Source: Planctomycetota bacterium
Lineage (GTDB): Bacteria > Planctomycetota > Phycisphaerae > Phycisphaerales > SM1A02
Reading direction: 5' to 3'
DNA: 42,107 bases
NCBI GenBank assembly: GCA_022560875.1
Contig: JADFSH010000016.1
Coordinates: 1 to 42,107 of the forward strand
Shown here one piece after another: positions 25,240 to 33,469 of this stretch (position 1 is its first letter; each line of letters begins with the position of its first letter). Made by a program: the position numbers and the translations under genes. The notes under the pieces are model-generated. The model did no database searches, was not told where the DNA came from, and worked only from the letters and a program-made list of their open reading frames with translations.

Positions 25240-25436
25240 CGACAGTCAGGGGGAAGACGGCCAGGACACCGAAGACTCGGATGACGTCGCTTATGGCTGC
25301 TGCGGTCAAGCCCTGACCAGATTCACGAGCCAACCGCCCTACGGGCCCGGCCGTCTTCCCACCCCACTGACGGGATCTGCTTCCGAGATCCGCTTCCGGG
25401 TTCAGTTCCGGGGGTCGGCATCTTAGCGGTCGGAAC
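25240..25436 (-). ncRNA. ffs: Signal recognition particle RNA
   Basis: The minus strand contains the SRP domain IV core GGTCAGG (25318-25312), then ten bases, then AGCAGCC, with the spacing of 4.5S RNA, extended as AGCAGCCATAAGCG. Flanking it, GGGAAGACGGCC (25360-25349) pairs perfectly with GGCCGTCTTCCC (25262-25251), the long helix 5, and weaker pairing extends outward (CAGT/ACTG). Upstream sits GGATCT...AGATCC, a hairpin in the place of an Alu domain, so this is probably the large bacterial type. The gene lies directly upstream of dnaX-ybaB-recR, as scr does in Bacillus subtilis. The apical loop is not GGAA. The ends are approximate. Confidence 0.8.
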
Positions 25437-25458
25437 TCCGCTGGTACACTGATACAAT

Positions 25459-26796
25459 ATGAGCATGGACGAAGACACCAATATCCCTCCTCCCGACGAT
25501 GTATCTGACGAGACGAAACTCCCCGAAATTTCGCTCCCTACGAGTTATTCCTACGAGCTTGAGCGTCCCATTCTCACCGCCACCCCCGCCGCGGTTACGG
25601 AGCAAAAACGACAATCCCTGCGTCTGATACTGTTGAGTGCCCGGCTGCTCTTCCTCGTATTGCTCGTGACCATCTCATTGCTTCCATTCGTCGGAGCAAT
25701 TACAGAAAGCACGCAAGCCTTCAATCCCTCTGACTATATTGGCCCCTTCATCGCCACCCTCGTCTTCGGCTTCCTCGTACTCATCGTCGATATTTATACA
25801 CCGAACAAGCGGCTCGCTTCCGTCTTTGGCGTGTATCTCGGTATCGTCGCGGGTCTTTTCGCGGCATTGGCCATGGGGGCCATGCTGGATCTCGTGGCCG
25901 ATTCCTGGAGCCTGACCGGCAGTCCCGAGCGTGCCGCTTACCTCAGCATGGTCAAACTCGCCATTGGTCTGGCCTTGTGCTATCTCGCGGTCTCCATCGT
26001 TCTCACCACCAAGGATAACTTTCGACTCGTCATACCCTATGTCGAGTTTTCCAAGCAAGTCCGAGGCGTTCGTCCTCTCCTGGTTGATTCATCGGCTCTC
26101 ATCGACGGGCGTATTGATCTGCTGTGCCAGACCGGCTTTCTCGACGCTCCCCTTATCATGCCACAGTTCGTCCTCGACGAGCTTCAACGTCTGGCCGATT
26201 CCGCTGATCGTCTTAAACGGGCCAGGGGGCGACGAGGGCTGACCATTGTCAGCAAGCTTCAGGCCAATCCCCGCATCGATGTGTCGATCGACCCCACCGA
26301 CCCGACCGGTCTTTCCGTGGACCATAAGCTCCTTAATCTCGCTTCCGGACAGAATCTCCGGGTGCTTACCACTGATTACAACCTCAACAAGGTCGCCCAG
26401 ATCCACAACGTGACGGTTTTGAATATCAATGACCTTGCCAATATGCTCAAATCCCAGGTCATCCCCGGCGAGGCACTCATGGTCGAGGTCGTTAAGGCCG
26501 GCGAAGAACGCGGCCAGGGAATCGGCTACATGCCCGATGGCACCATGGTCGTGGTCGAGGACGCCTCGAAGTTTGTCGGGAAGATGATCAACCTCACCGT
26601 TACCAATTCACTTCAGACCAGTGCGGGGCGAATGATCTTCGGAAAATGCAATGCTCTGGAAAACATCGAGTCTGAGACGACATTACCTCAATCGACAACT
26701 TCAATGGCCAAGTCCGCCACCAACCAACCCCGAATGATAAGCCCCCCCAGTCCCCGACGCGAAACCTCCGAAGGACGGCGCAATCCGCGTCGCTGA
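25459..26796 (+). CDS. PIN-TRAM membrane protein, YacL family
   Basis: The 445-aa protein has a soluble N-terminus, four transmembrane helices (about 54-190, including LLFLVLLVTISLLPFVGAI and IGPFIATLVFGFLVLIVDIY), a PIN domain and a C-terminal TRAM domain. The PIN acidic residues are in LLVDSSALIDGRI, FVLDELQRLAD, SVDHKLL and VLTTDYNLN, consistent with a metal-dependent nuclease. The TRAM part starts at GEALMVEVVKAGEERGQGIG, and a Ser/Pro/Arg-rich tail follows. This is the YacL layout, thought to act on RNA at the membrane. The start is divergent from the SRP RNA. No neighbour gives more detail on its target. Confidence 0.9.
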   Translation: MSMDEDTNIPPPDDVSDETKLPEISLPTSYSYELERPILTATPAAVTEQKRQSLRLILLSARLLFLVLLVTISLLPFVGAITESTQAFNPSDYIGPFIATLVFGFLVLIVDIYTPNKRLASVFGVYLGIVAGLFAALAMGAMLDLVADSWSLTGSPERAAYLSMVKLAIGLALCYLAVSIVLTTKDNFRLVIPYVEFSKQVRGVRPLLVDSSALIDGRIDLLCQTGFLDAPLIMPQFVLDELQRLADSADRLKRARGRRGLTIVSKLQANPRIDVSIDPTDPTGLSVDHKLLNLASGQNLRVLTTDYNLNKVAQIHNVTVLNINDLANMLKSQVIPGEALMVEVVKAGEERGQGIGYMPDGTMVVVEDASKFVGKMINLTVTNSLQTSAGRMIFGKCNALENIESETTLPQSTTSMAKSATNQPRMISPPSPRRETSEGRRNPRR

Positions 26797-26843
26797 TGGA
26801 TGATCACCCAAGCCAAACCATCAACGAGATCTCGAAATTTTTC

Positions 26844-27131
26844 TTACGCCAGGGCCGCACTGCCATCAGTGACACGGGCGAAGTTGAAATCTTTATCCGT
26901 TAGGCCACCTGCATCGTGGGTGGACAGGGTGAGGGTCACCTTGTTGTAGCGGATGAGAATGTCCGGATGATGTTGATGCTCTTCGGCAAGATCTGCGATG
27001 CGACTGACGAATGCCATCGCCCCGAGAAAATCATCGAACCGAAAGGTCCGCTGCAGCGTTTCACCGCTCTGAGACCATTCGGGGAACTCCTGAAGTTTCT
27101 CGTCGATGTGCTCTTGATCCAACTTTTCCAT
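26844..27131 (-). CDS. phhB: Pterin-4a-carbinolamine dehydratase
   Basis: ATG at 27131 has GGAG eight bases upstream and gives 95 residues. The PCD signature EEHQHHPDILIRYNKVTLTLSTHDAGGLTD (read in two overlapping parts) contains the HHP active-site motif, and the FRFDDFLGAMAFVSRIADLA helix is typical. The enzyme dehydrates 4a-hydroxytetrahydrobiopterin in pterin recycling, or serves as a salvage or Moco-related protein when no aromatic hydroxylase exists. It is divergent from the GluQ-like gene and has no pterin gene as a neighbour, so its real substrate is open. Confidence 0.93.
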   Translation of the reverse strand: MEKLDQEHIDEKLQEFPEWSQSGETLQRTFRFDDFLGAMAFVSRIADLAEEHQHHPDILIRYNKVTLTLSTHDAGGLTDKDFNFARVTDGSAALA

Positions 27132-27208
27132 AAGTCTCACTCCATTGTCAAGACGGGGAGCAGGTCATAAGCTCGCGCACTATACCCATCCTCCCCCTCC
27201 CCGCAAGC

Positions 27209-28147
27209 ATGAACAACCCCGTTTCCAGACTCGCCCCGTCCCCTACCGGCGCATTGCACCTGGGCAATGCGAGAACGTTTGTTATCAACTGGGCGATGGC
27301 GAGAAAGCGAGACTGGAAGCTCCTCTTGCGTATCGAGGACCTCGACGGCCCCCGGGTCAAGCCCCACGCCATCGAAGAGACTCTGGATATCCTGTCGTGG
27401 CTGGGCATGGATCACGATGGTGAACCAATTCGACAGTCCACCGACCTCGAGCCGTATCGGAAGGCAATGGAGGAATTGACTGAGAAACAGCTTGCTTACA
27501 CTTGCAGCCTGTCTCGAAAGGAAATCAAGCAGGCATCCACCGCCCCTCATAAGGGCGAGCATGATCTGCGATACCCGTCCCATTTGCGACCCGATCATGC
27601 AGAAGCGTTCCAATTTGGGGCCCAAGACACAAATTATCGCCTGATCGTCTCGGATGAGGTGGTTTATATCCACGATGGTTTCGCCATATCGCGGGAGTTT
27701 CATCCCTTCAGTGAAGTGGGCGATTTCGTCATCTGGACTCGACGCAACCTTCCCGCGTACCAGCTCGCAGTGGTCGTCGATGATGCAAGGCAGGGCGTGA
27801 CTGACGTCGTACGAGGAGACGATCTGCAGCCCTCGGCAGCCCGTCAGGAGCTGCTCTACCAAGCCCTGGGGCTCTCCTCGCCTCACTGGTGGCATCTGCC
27901 CCTTGTTCTCGGCCCGGATGGACGACGACTGGCCAAACGCCACGGGGACACCAGAATCAGCTCGTATCGGGATCAAGGCGTTTCCGTCGAGCGAATCATC
28001 GGACTACTCGCTTTCTGGTCCGGCATCGGTGAAATACATAAAGAGATGTCAATAACCGACTTCCTCTCTGCGTTCAGCCTGAGTAGTCTTGATCCGAACC
28101 CCATCACTTTTACCGAGGAAGATCACGCATGGCTCATCGGCCGGTAA
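27209..28147 (+). CDS. gluQ: Glutamyl-Q tRNA(Asp) synthetase-like protein
   Basis: The product (312 aa) is a short class I GluRS-like catalytic domain without an anticodon-binding domain, as in GluQ (YadB), which attaches glutamate to queuosine in tRNA-Asp. The HIGH-type motif is ALHLGNAR, with RLAPSPTGALH before it and LLRIEDLDGPR after it. The KMSKS-type motif is LAKRHGD. The YadB zinc site is mostly lost: only one Cys (YTCSLSRKEI) remains of the CxC pair and the later Cys is missing. It overlaps the next gene by 19 bases. The length and domain layout fit GluQ better than full GluRS. Confidence 0.9.
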   Translation: MNNPVSRLAPSPTGALHLGNARTFVINWAMARKRDWKLLLRIEDLDGPRVKPHAIEETLDILSWLGMDHDGEPIRQSTDLEPYRKAMEELTEKQLAYTCSLSRKEIKQASTAPHKGEHDLRYPSHLRPDHAEAFQFGAQDTNYRLIVSDEVVYIHDGFAISREFHPFSEVGDFVIWTRRNLPAYQLAVVVDDARQGVTDVVRGDDLQPSAARQELLYQALGLSSPHWWHLPLVLGPDGRRLAKRHGDTRISSYRDQGVSVERIIGLLAFWSGIGEIHKEMSITDFLSAFSLSSLDPNPITFTEEDHAWLIGR

Positions 28148-28635
28148 CCATCGCCCTGTCGCTACTCCTATTCGGTACGTTGTTGAGTGCGTGTCAGGGT
28201 AAAAACGCCTCTCCCGGGACGGAGCGGATTGTGATCGCGGGGCAGACCTTCCAACTCGAAATCGCCTCAGATACTGACTCCATCACGCTCGGGCTCATGA
28301 ATCGGAAGACAATACCGCCCGGGACCGGCATGATCTTCATCTTTCCGGACGCTCAAGTACGCGGCTTCTGGATGAAAAACTGTCTGACTGATATTGATCT
28401 CATATATCTTGATCCCCGGGGCTTTGTCACGTCAATCCATCGCATGAAAGCGGAATCGCTCCAGCGCGACGATGAAACGGTGTCGCAATACGAGCGCCGG
28501 CTGAAGACCTATTCAAGCGGGCGATCCTCACAGTTCGCGATCGAACTCCCTTCCGGCTCATTGGATCAGCTTAACGTCCGGTTCGAGGACAAAATCGAAC
28601 TCGACCTCGTGCGGCTCAAGGCTCTGGTCCGCTAG
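28129..28635 (+). CDS. DUF192 lipoprotein
   Basis: The 168-aa product begins with a lipoprotein signal (ALSLLLFGTLLSAC). The DUF192 domain follows, with its usual motifs LGLMNRKTIPPGTGMIFIFP, FWMKNCLTDIDLIYLD and the VTSIHRMKAES segment. DUF192 proteins are small exported or membrane-tethered proteins of unclear function. The start lies inside the end of the gluQ-like gene (19-base overlap), so the two are probably co-translated. The long segment after the core (QYERRLKTYSSGRSSQFAIE) ends with the usual strand. Confidence 0.92.
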   Translation: MAHRPVTIALSLLLFGTLLSACQGKNASPGTERIVIAGQTFQLEIASDTDSITLGLMNRKTIPPGTGMIFIFPDAQVRGFWMKNCLTDIDLIYLDPRGFVTSIHRMKAESLQRDDETVSQYERRLKTYSSGRSSQFAIELPSGSLDQLNVRFEDKIELDLVRLKALVR

Positions 28636-28680
28636 TCCGATGAGCAGAGTGATCACGCCGACAGGAGGGGACGGCGTGTC

Positions 28681-30000
28681 GTGTTCAATACACTCGATCG
28701 GATCGGCCACCCAATGGCACATTGGAATATCGTTGTCATCGTCCTGCACGAACGGCTGGAAACTTTGGCCGAGCAGGTTCGAATTCGCATGGCCAAGGCC
28801 TGGACCGGTCCGCAGCCGGCGACATTCAAGACCGCCCGTCCGAGTGACATCCGTGACGAACCATTCACATCGTTCGACGCGGTGATTTTCGTTGAGGATA
28901 TCGAGTCAAATCTCTCCAGCGCTCTGTCACTGCTCACCCTGTTTGAAGAGCACAGCGTGCCGATGATCGTCCTGACCGAAAAACCGATCGAAAAGAACAA
29001 TGCCTACGAATTCTCGGGCGCGCTCGTGAAACAACTCGACTGCGATGACAGCCTGCTTTGCGCCATGCTGGCGGGAATCCTGCATCGCCAGCAGGAAGTG
29101 TGCCGACTGAAACAGGAAATCTCACTTGCCCATCGCTTTCAGGGCGGGATGCGCACGGAAATCACAAAGATCCATGAGGAGCTGCAGCTTGCCGCGATGG
29201 TGCAGAGGGAATTCCTTCCCAAGAAAATCCCCTCTCTTTGCGGAGTGAACTTCGCGACCCTATGGCGTCCGGCTCATTATGTCGCGGGCGATATCTACGA
29301 CATCAGTCGTCTTGACGAAGATCATATCGGGGTGTTCCTCGCCGACGCCGCCGGACACGGTGTTCCTGCGGCATTGATGACCATGGTCATTTGCCGCGCG
29401 CTGGAGACCAAGGACATTTCGGGCAGCACCTATCGCATTCTCCCTCCTCATGAAGTGATGGCTCGATTGAATGAGGGCATGATTCGCCGGCAAGGTCAAT
29501 CCTCTCGCTTTGCCACTGCGGTTTACGCCCTGATCAATTGTCGCACCCGCACCATGTCCATCTCCGGAGCCGGCCATCCCCCTCCCAAGCTCATCCACGC
29601 CGACGGTACAACGACTGAAATTGAAACTCCCGGCGGCCTGCTGGGGGTCTTCGAGGATGAAACATTCGACCAGGTGGACATAACGCTTTGCATCGACGAT
29701 CGCATGTTGCTTTTTACTGACGGCTTCGAGCAGGCATTTCCCGATGCCTCATACGACAGTCATAAGCATAACTACAAGCTTCCCACCGATCGATACCACG
29801 AGGAATTTGAGGTCATCGCAGCGTTGATGGACCCCAACAAGATGATCGCAGCAATCGATCGGCGTCTGGACGATCAGAGCGGATCACTCCACCAGATCGA
29901 TGATCTCACCCTCATTTGTATGCATGCAGGATCGCTGGATGACCAGCCTGACCAGGAATATGTTGAATCGAGTCAGGAAGCGACGATCAAATCTCCCTGA
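28681..30000 (+). CDS. SpoIIE-type serine phosphatase with N-terminal receiver-like domain
   Basis: The GTG at 28681 is preceded by AGGAGGGG at 28663. The 439-aa product has an N-terminal alpha/beta region of about 120 residues that looks like a receiver (VIFVEDIES, MIVLTEKPI) but lacks the clear acceptor Asp and invariant Lys. A helix (LKQEISLAHRF) and a SpoIIE/PP2C domain follow, with the metal sites YVAGDIYD, LADAAGHGVPAALMT and LLFTDGFEQAF. PP2C-type phosphatases of this class usually act on anti-anti-sigma factors or other partner-switch proteins; none is in this window. It ends 25 bases before the convergent riboflavin synthase gene. Confidence 0.9.
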   Translation: MFNTLDRIGHPMAHWNIVVIVLHERLETLAEQVRIRMAKAWTGPQPATFKTARPSDIRDEPFTSFDAVIFVEDIESNLSSALSLLTLFEEHSVPMIVLTEKPIEKNNAYEFSGALVKQLDCDDSLLCAMLAGILHRQQEVCRLKQEISLAHRFQGGMRTEITKIHEELQLAAMVQREFLPKKIPSLCGVNFATLWRPAHYVAGDIYDISRLDEDHIGVFLADAAGHGVPAALMTMVICRALETKDISGSTYRILPPHEVMARLNEGMIRRQGQSSRFATAVYALINCRTRTMSISGAGHPPPKLIHADGTTTEIETPGGLLGVFEDETFDQVDITLCIDDRMLLFTDGFEQAFPDASYDSHKHNYKLPTDRYHEEFEVIAALMDPNKMIAAIDRRLDDQSGSLHQIDDLTLICMHAGSLDDQPDQEYVESSQEATIKSP

Positions 30001-30025
30001 AGCCACCGGGATTTTTCACGTTGCT

Positions 30026-30631
30026 TCAATTCTCATCGTCACGTCTTCGCTCCAGCCAACTCACGACCGTCTTGGCGATGTAATCCGTTTCCAAATTCAC
30101 GTGATCGCCCGCATCGAGGCGACCCAGGGTGGTCAGATCGAGGGTGGTGGGGATCAGGGCGACTTCAAAGAAATCGTCTCCCAACTGGGCGATGGTGAGC
30201 GATGTGCCGTCCACCGCGATCGAACCTTTCTCCACCATGTACAACAGAAGCCCTTCCGGCGGCTTGATACGCATCCGCCATTCCGAAGTATCCTTCGTGA
30301 CGGCTTCCACAAGGCCCACCCCGTCAATATGCCCTTGCACAATGTGGCCGCTGAGCATGGTGGTCGGGGTGACGGCATGCTCAAGATTGACCGGATCGCC
30401 CTGAGCCAGCCCTCCGAGCGTGGTGATATCAAGCGTCTGGCGTATGACATCGAAGCACAAATCGCCACCGGCATCGTCGGCAAGTGTGAGACAGCACCCA
30501 TTGATTGCGATGGAATCACCCCGGGCGGGAGTATGCGTCCAGCTACCGGAGTCGATACGCAGTACCGCGCCGAAATCGTTGGACTCCAGCGAAACCACGT
30601 TACCGAGATGTTGCACGATTCCTGTAAACAT
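30026..30631 (-). CDS. ribE: Riboflavin synthase, alpha chain
   Basis: ATG at 30631 (MFTGIVQHLG) is the canonical start and gives 201 residues. Both lumazine-binding repeats are present: the first with GDSIAINGCCLTL, the second with GSIAVDGTSLTIAQL, plus HIVQGHIDGVG between them. The enzyme dismutates two 6,7-dimethyl-8-ribityllumazine molecules to riboflavin. Other rib genes are not in the window, and I see no FMN riboswitch upstream. An inverted repeat sits about 40 bases upstream of the start (30669-30683). Confidence 0.96.
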   Translation of the reverse strand: MFTGIVQHLGNVVSLESNDFGAVLRIDSGSWTHTPARGDSIAINGCCLTLADDAGGDLCFDVIRQTLDITTLGGLAQGDPVNLEHAVTPTTMLSGHIVQGHIDGVGLVEAVTKDTSEWRMRIKPPEGLLLYMVEKGSIAVDGTSLTIAQLGDDFFEVALIPTTLDLTTLGRLDAGDHVNLETDYIAKTVVSWLERRRDDEN

Positions 30632-30844
30632 GGGCAACTGCCGTTCGTCATTCTACTCGGATAACGCTCCGGGTAATACCCGGTCCACTCTCAAGCTGGT
30701 GAATAATGTCATAGCCATTCGAGGAGATCGAGTGTAGGTTTTTTCAACCAGGCCGGCGATACCTCTCTGGCGGGGGGAAAATGAATATGGAGATTTCTCG
30801 CCTTCGAATCGATTGACGCGCATCTGAGATATGAGGAGTACATC
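30632..30844. other. Gene-poor stretch upstream of riboflavin synthase
   Basis: This 213-base stretch begins the roughly 500-base gap between ribE and the HAF-repeat gene. It holds a perfect 6-bp inverted repeat, CCGGGT-AAT-ACCCGG (30669-30683), and a C/G-rich end. No coding frame here looks like protein. The long minus-strand frame (30709-31098) reads through low-quality sequence. Confidence 0.5.
30669..30683. repeat. Perfect inverted repeat CCGGGT-AAT-ACCCGG
   Basis: Six-base arms around AAT, about 40 bases upstream of the riboflavin synthase start on the minus strand. It could be an operator or a 5' UTR hairpin. No T run follows on either strand. Confidence 0.55.
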
Positions 30845-31012
30845 ATGCATGCTCCACATTCAATAAGTTGTATCGTTCGGATCGCCGCGGTCGCGATGGC
30901 ACTGATCAAAGCGGCGATGGTGACCGAAACCGTCACGGTCGATGGCGGCACACTGGTCGTCAGTATGGGTGGAACAAGTCCTGAGAGGTTCATTTTGGGG
31001 GGTTCGGGTTGA
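30845..31012 (+). CDS. Possible small exported peptide (55 aa)
   Basis: ATG at 30845 has GAGGAG six bases upstream, one of the best ribosome-binding sites in the window. The frame gives a 55-residue product: a hydrophobic N-terminus (CIVRIAAVAMALIKAA) that resembles a signal peptide, then VTETVTVDGGTLVVSMGG and SPERFILGGSG. It stops before the HAF gene. No known family is recognised. It may be a genuine small peptide or the remnant of a longer exported protein. Confidence 0.4.
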   Translation: MHAPHSISCIVRIAAVAMALIKAAMVTETVTVDGGTLVVSMGGTSPERFILGGSG

Positions 31013-31137
31013 TAACTCATCCTGCGCATACGGTTGATCTCGCCCGCGATCAGATTGTGCTTCTCCGTCGCGAGACGGGTGTTATGCTGGAGTAACATTT
31101 TTCATAGAGCAACGACTTAAACGAGTGGCGAAAGAAG

Positions 31138-32409
31138 ATGAATCGACAGCGGAAAACAAACTTCGTGCGGCATGCAGCTTTGATGCTGGTGGCGACAACC
31201 CTGATCGCAAAGCCGAGCGGGGCGGGGATCACCCCCAGCTTTCAGGGCCTGGGCGATCTGCCGGGTGGTAGTTTTAACAGTGCCGCCAATGCCGTGTCCG
31301 CCGACGGATCGGCGGTGGTCGGTCAAGGCAGAAACGCTTCAGGAGACGAGGCGTTCCGCTGGACGAGCGGGGGCGGCATGATTGGCCTGGGCAATGTGCC
31401 CGGAGGCTTAGTTGAAAGCCGGGCAAATGGCGTGTCCGATGACGGCTCGGCGGTGGTTGGCTTTGGCTTCAACAGCGCTGCGGACCAGATGGCATTCCGC
31501 TGGACGAGCGGGAGCGGGATGATTGGCCTGGGCCAACTGGCGGGCGGCAGCTTATTCAGCCAAGCGAATGACGCGTCCGCCGACGGCACGGTGGTGGTCG
31601 GGGTTAGTGATAGTGCTACGGGCTTTGAGGCGTTCATGTGGACGAGTGGAGGCGGTATGGTCGGCCTGGGCGATCTGCCGAGCGGCAGCTTTTCCAGCCG
31701 AGCCAATGGCGTGTCCGCCGACGGTTTGGTGATAGTCGGTCAAGGCAGAAGCTTTGCGGGCTTCGAGGTGTTCCGCTGGACAAGCGGAGGCGGTATGGTC
31801 GGCTTGGGTGATCTGCCGGGCGGCGCCTTTTTCAGCAATGCCTTTGGCGTGTCCGCCGATGGCTCGGCGATTGTTGGTTGGAGCATAAGCGCTTCGGTAT
31901 TTGAGGCGTTCCGCTGGACGAGTGGGAGCGGCATGGTCGGCCTGGGTGATCTGCCGGGCGGTATCTTTGAAAGCCGAGCGAATAGCGTGTCCGCCGACGG
32001 TTCGGTGGTGGTCGGTCAAGGCACTGGCGATTCGGGCAGCGAGGCGTTTATCTGGGATGCCGTCAACGGCATGCAGAGTCTGCAGGTTGTCCTGGAAGTC
32101 CAACTGGGACTCGACCTGACGGGATGGACACTGACTGATGCCAGGGGAATCTCCGCCGACGGATCCACCATCGTCGGTTTGGGTATCAATCCCTCGGGAT
32201 TCTCCGAGGCTTATATCGCCGTCATCCCCGACCTCGGCGCGTGCATCGCCGACATTACTGGAGATGGCAACGTAAACGTCACCGATCTGCTCGCCCTCCT
32301 TGCCGCCTGGGGACCGAACCCCGGCCACCCCGCGGACATCAACGGCGATGGCAATGTCAACGTCACCGACCTGCTGGCCTTGCTGGCAGCGTGGGGAGTG
32401 TGCCCGTAG
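31138..32409 (+). CDS. Exported HAF-repeat protein with two dockerin-like C-terminal tags
   Basis: The 423-aa protein starts with a signal peptide (HAALMLVATTLIAKPSGA). Six repeats of about 46 residues follow, each beginning GLGDLPGG-like, then a Ser-rich part, VSADGS, VVGQG and ending EAFRWTSGGGMV. This is the HAF repeat type of extracellular proteins. A degenerate seventh repeat (ISADGSTIVGLG) comes before the end. Two copies of VNVTDLLALLAAWG, each with an upstream DGDGN-type loop, close the protein, which ends in GVCP. The tag is shared with the protein at 2629-3474. The ligand is unknown. Confidence 0.9.
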   Translation: MNRQRKTNFVRHAALMLVATTLIAKPSGAGITPSFQGLGDLPGGSFNSAANAVSADGSAVVGQGRNASGDEAFRWTSGGGMIGLGNVPGGLVESRANGVSDDGSAVVGFGFNSAADQMAFRWTSGSGMIGLGQLAGGSLFSQANDASADGTVVVGVSDSATGFEAFMWTSGGGMVGLGDLPSGSFSSRANGVSADGLVIVGQGRSFAGFEVFRWTSGGGMVGLGDLPGGAFFSNAFGVSADGSAIVGWSISASVFEAFRWTSGSGMVGLGDLPGGIFESRANSVSADGSVVVGQGTGDSGSEAFIWDAVNGMQSLQVVLEVQLGLDLTGWTLTDARGISADGSTIVGLGINPSGFSEAYIAVIPDLGACIADITGDGNVNVTDLLALLAAWGPNPGHPADINGDGNVNVTDLLALLAAWGVCP

Positions 32410-32430
32410 GTTCTCTTGATAATTCCTTCG

Positions 32431-32444
32431 GTTCCAGATGGAAC
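32431..32444. terminator. Hairpin after the HAF-repeat gene
   Basis: GTTCC (32431-32435) and GGAAC (32440-32444) pair around AGAT, 22 bases after the stop and ahead of the convergent folD stop at 32503. No strong T tract follows. Confidence 0.35.
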
Positions 32445-32502
32445 GAGCTTCGAGCGGAACCCCGCATTATTTTTGCCATCTGCAAAATCTGCGGATCACC
32501 GC

Positions 32503-33357
32503 TTACCTTTCCGCCGCGTCGACGGTGTTGCGCATCATCATGGCCACCGTCATCGGGCCGACGCCTCCCGGCACGGGGGAGAGATAACCCGCGACTTTCT
32601 TCACGTCCTCGAAAGCAACATCCCCCACTGTCATCGACTTGCCTTCTTTGCCCTTGATCCGATTAATCCCCACGTCAATGACCACCGCTCCCGGCTTGAC
32701 CAGGTCCGCGGTAATCAGCCCCGGCACGCCCGCAGCGCACACCAGCACATCGGCGTGCCGGGTAAAATTATGACGATCGACGGTGTGAACGTTGGTTGAT
32801 ATCACCGTGGCATCGGCCTGCATCAAAAGCACCGCCAGGGGCTTGCCCACGATACGACTGGCTCCCACGCACACGCAGATGCTTCCTCGCAGTTTCACGC
32901 CGGTGGACTCGATCATCTCTATGACCGCCAGGGCCGTGCAGGGCACGAGGCTCCGTCTGCCGTAGACCACGTTGCCGATGTTGGCGGGGTTGACCCCTTC
33001 CACGTCTTTTTCCACCGCGATCAGGGATTGAATCTTGTCTTCCTCCACCCCCGAAGGCAGGGGCAGGTGAACCATGATCGCGCTGACATCCTCATCGGCG
33101 TTCAGCAGCAGCACCCGTCCCGCCACTTCGTCATACCCCGCATCAGAAGCCAGCTCATGGAGGACATACTTGATGCCGAGTTCATCGCAGGATCGGGCCT
33201 GATTTTTCGCGTAGATCCCCGCAGAGCTGTCGCCCTCGACCAGGATGGCATCAAGACGCACCGACCGGTCCTGATCGCGCAGGGCCTGGACCCGCTTGCG
33301 AATGGTCTCCTTGTACCGGTTCGCCAAGGCCTTGCCATCGATGATCTGTGCCGCCAT
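32503..33357 (-). CDS. folD: FolD-family protein with changed catalytic triad
   Basis: The ATG at 33357 (MAAQIIDGKALA) gives 284 residues, close to E. coli FolD (288). FolD normally oxidises 5,10-methylene-THF with NADP and hydrolyses the methenyl form. The fold is clear: PCTALAVIEMIE, the Rossmann motif CVGASRIVGKP, VIDVGINR, and the closing SPVPGGVGPMTVAMMM. Aligned by eye, the catalytic Lys (E. coli Lys54) is Gln53, the Gln of LVQLPLP is His97 in MVHLPLP, and the Asp of KDVDG is Glu120 in KDVEG. All three positions therefore differ. This may be a lineage variant that still works, or a protein with only part of the activity. The gene stands alone. Confidence 0.93.
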   Translation of the reverse strand: MAAQIIDGKALANRYKETIRKRVQALRDQDRSVRLDAILVEGDSSAGIYAKNQARSCDELGIKYVLHELASDAGYDEVAGRVLLLNADEDVSAIMVHLPLPSGVEEDKIQSLIAVEKDVEGVNPANIGNVVYGRRSLVPCTALAVIEMIESTGVKLRGSICVCVGASRIVGKPLAVLLMQADATVISTNVHTVDRHNFTRHADVLVCAAGVPGLITADLVKPGAVVIDVGINRIKGKEGKSMTVGDVAFEDVKKVAGYLSPVPGGVGPMTVAMMMRNTVDAAER

Positions 33358-33469
33358 GTCCGTAGCATAGCCATGTGTCATGCCCGGATCATATCGCACC
33401 CCCGGAAGGAAACGCACCCCTGGTAGTCAACACGGCGGTGTCACCCATTTGACACGTTACACTTGATCC

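Noticed and set aside
30632-30840. FMN riboswitch upstream of riboflavin synthase
   Set aside because: I searched by eye for the RFN-element conserved blocks and found none; only a simple inverted repeat is present.
30709-31098. Minus-strand frame of 129 aa between ribE and the HAF gene
   Set aside because: No ribosome-binding site, no recognisable domain, and it overlaps the better-supported small plus-strand frame.
31552-32328. Long minus-strand frame across the HAF repeats (about 258 aa)
   Set aside because: It is the antisense of a repeat-coding region; the repeating DNA keeps the opposite frame open. Its composition is unlike a protein and there is no ribosome-binding site.
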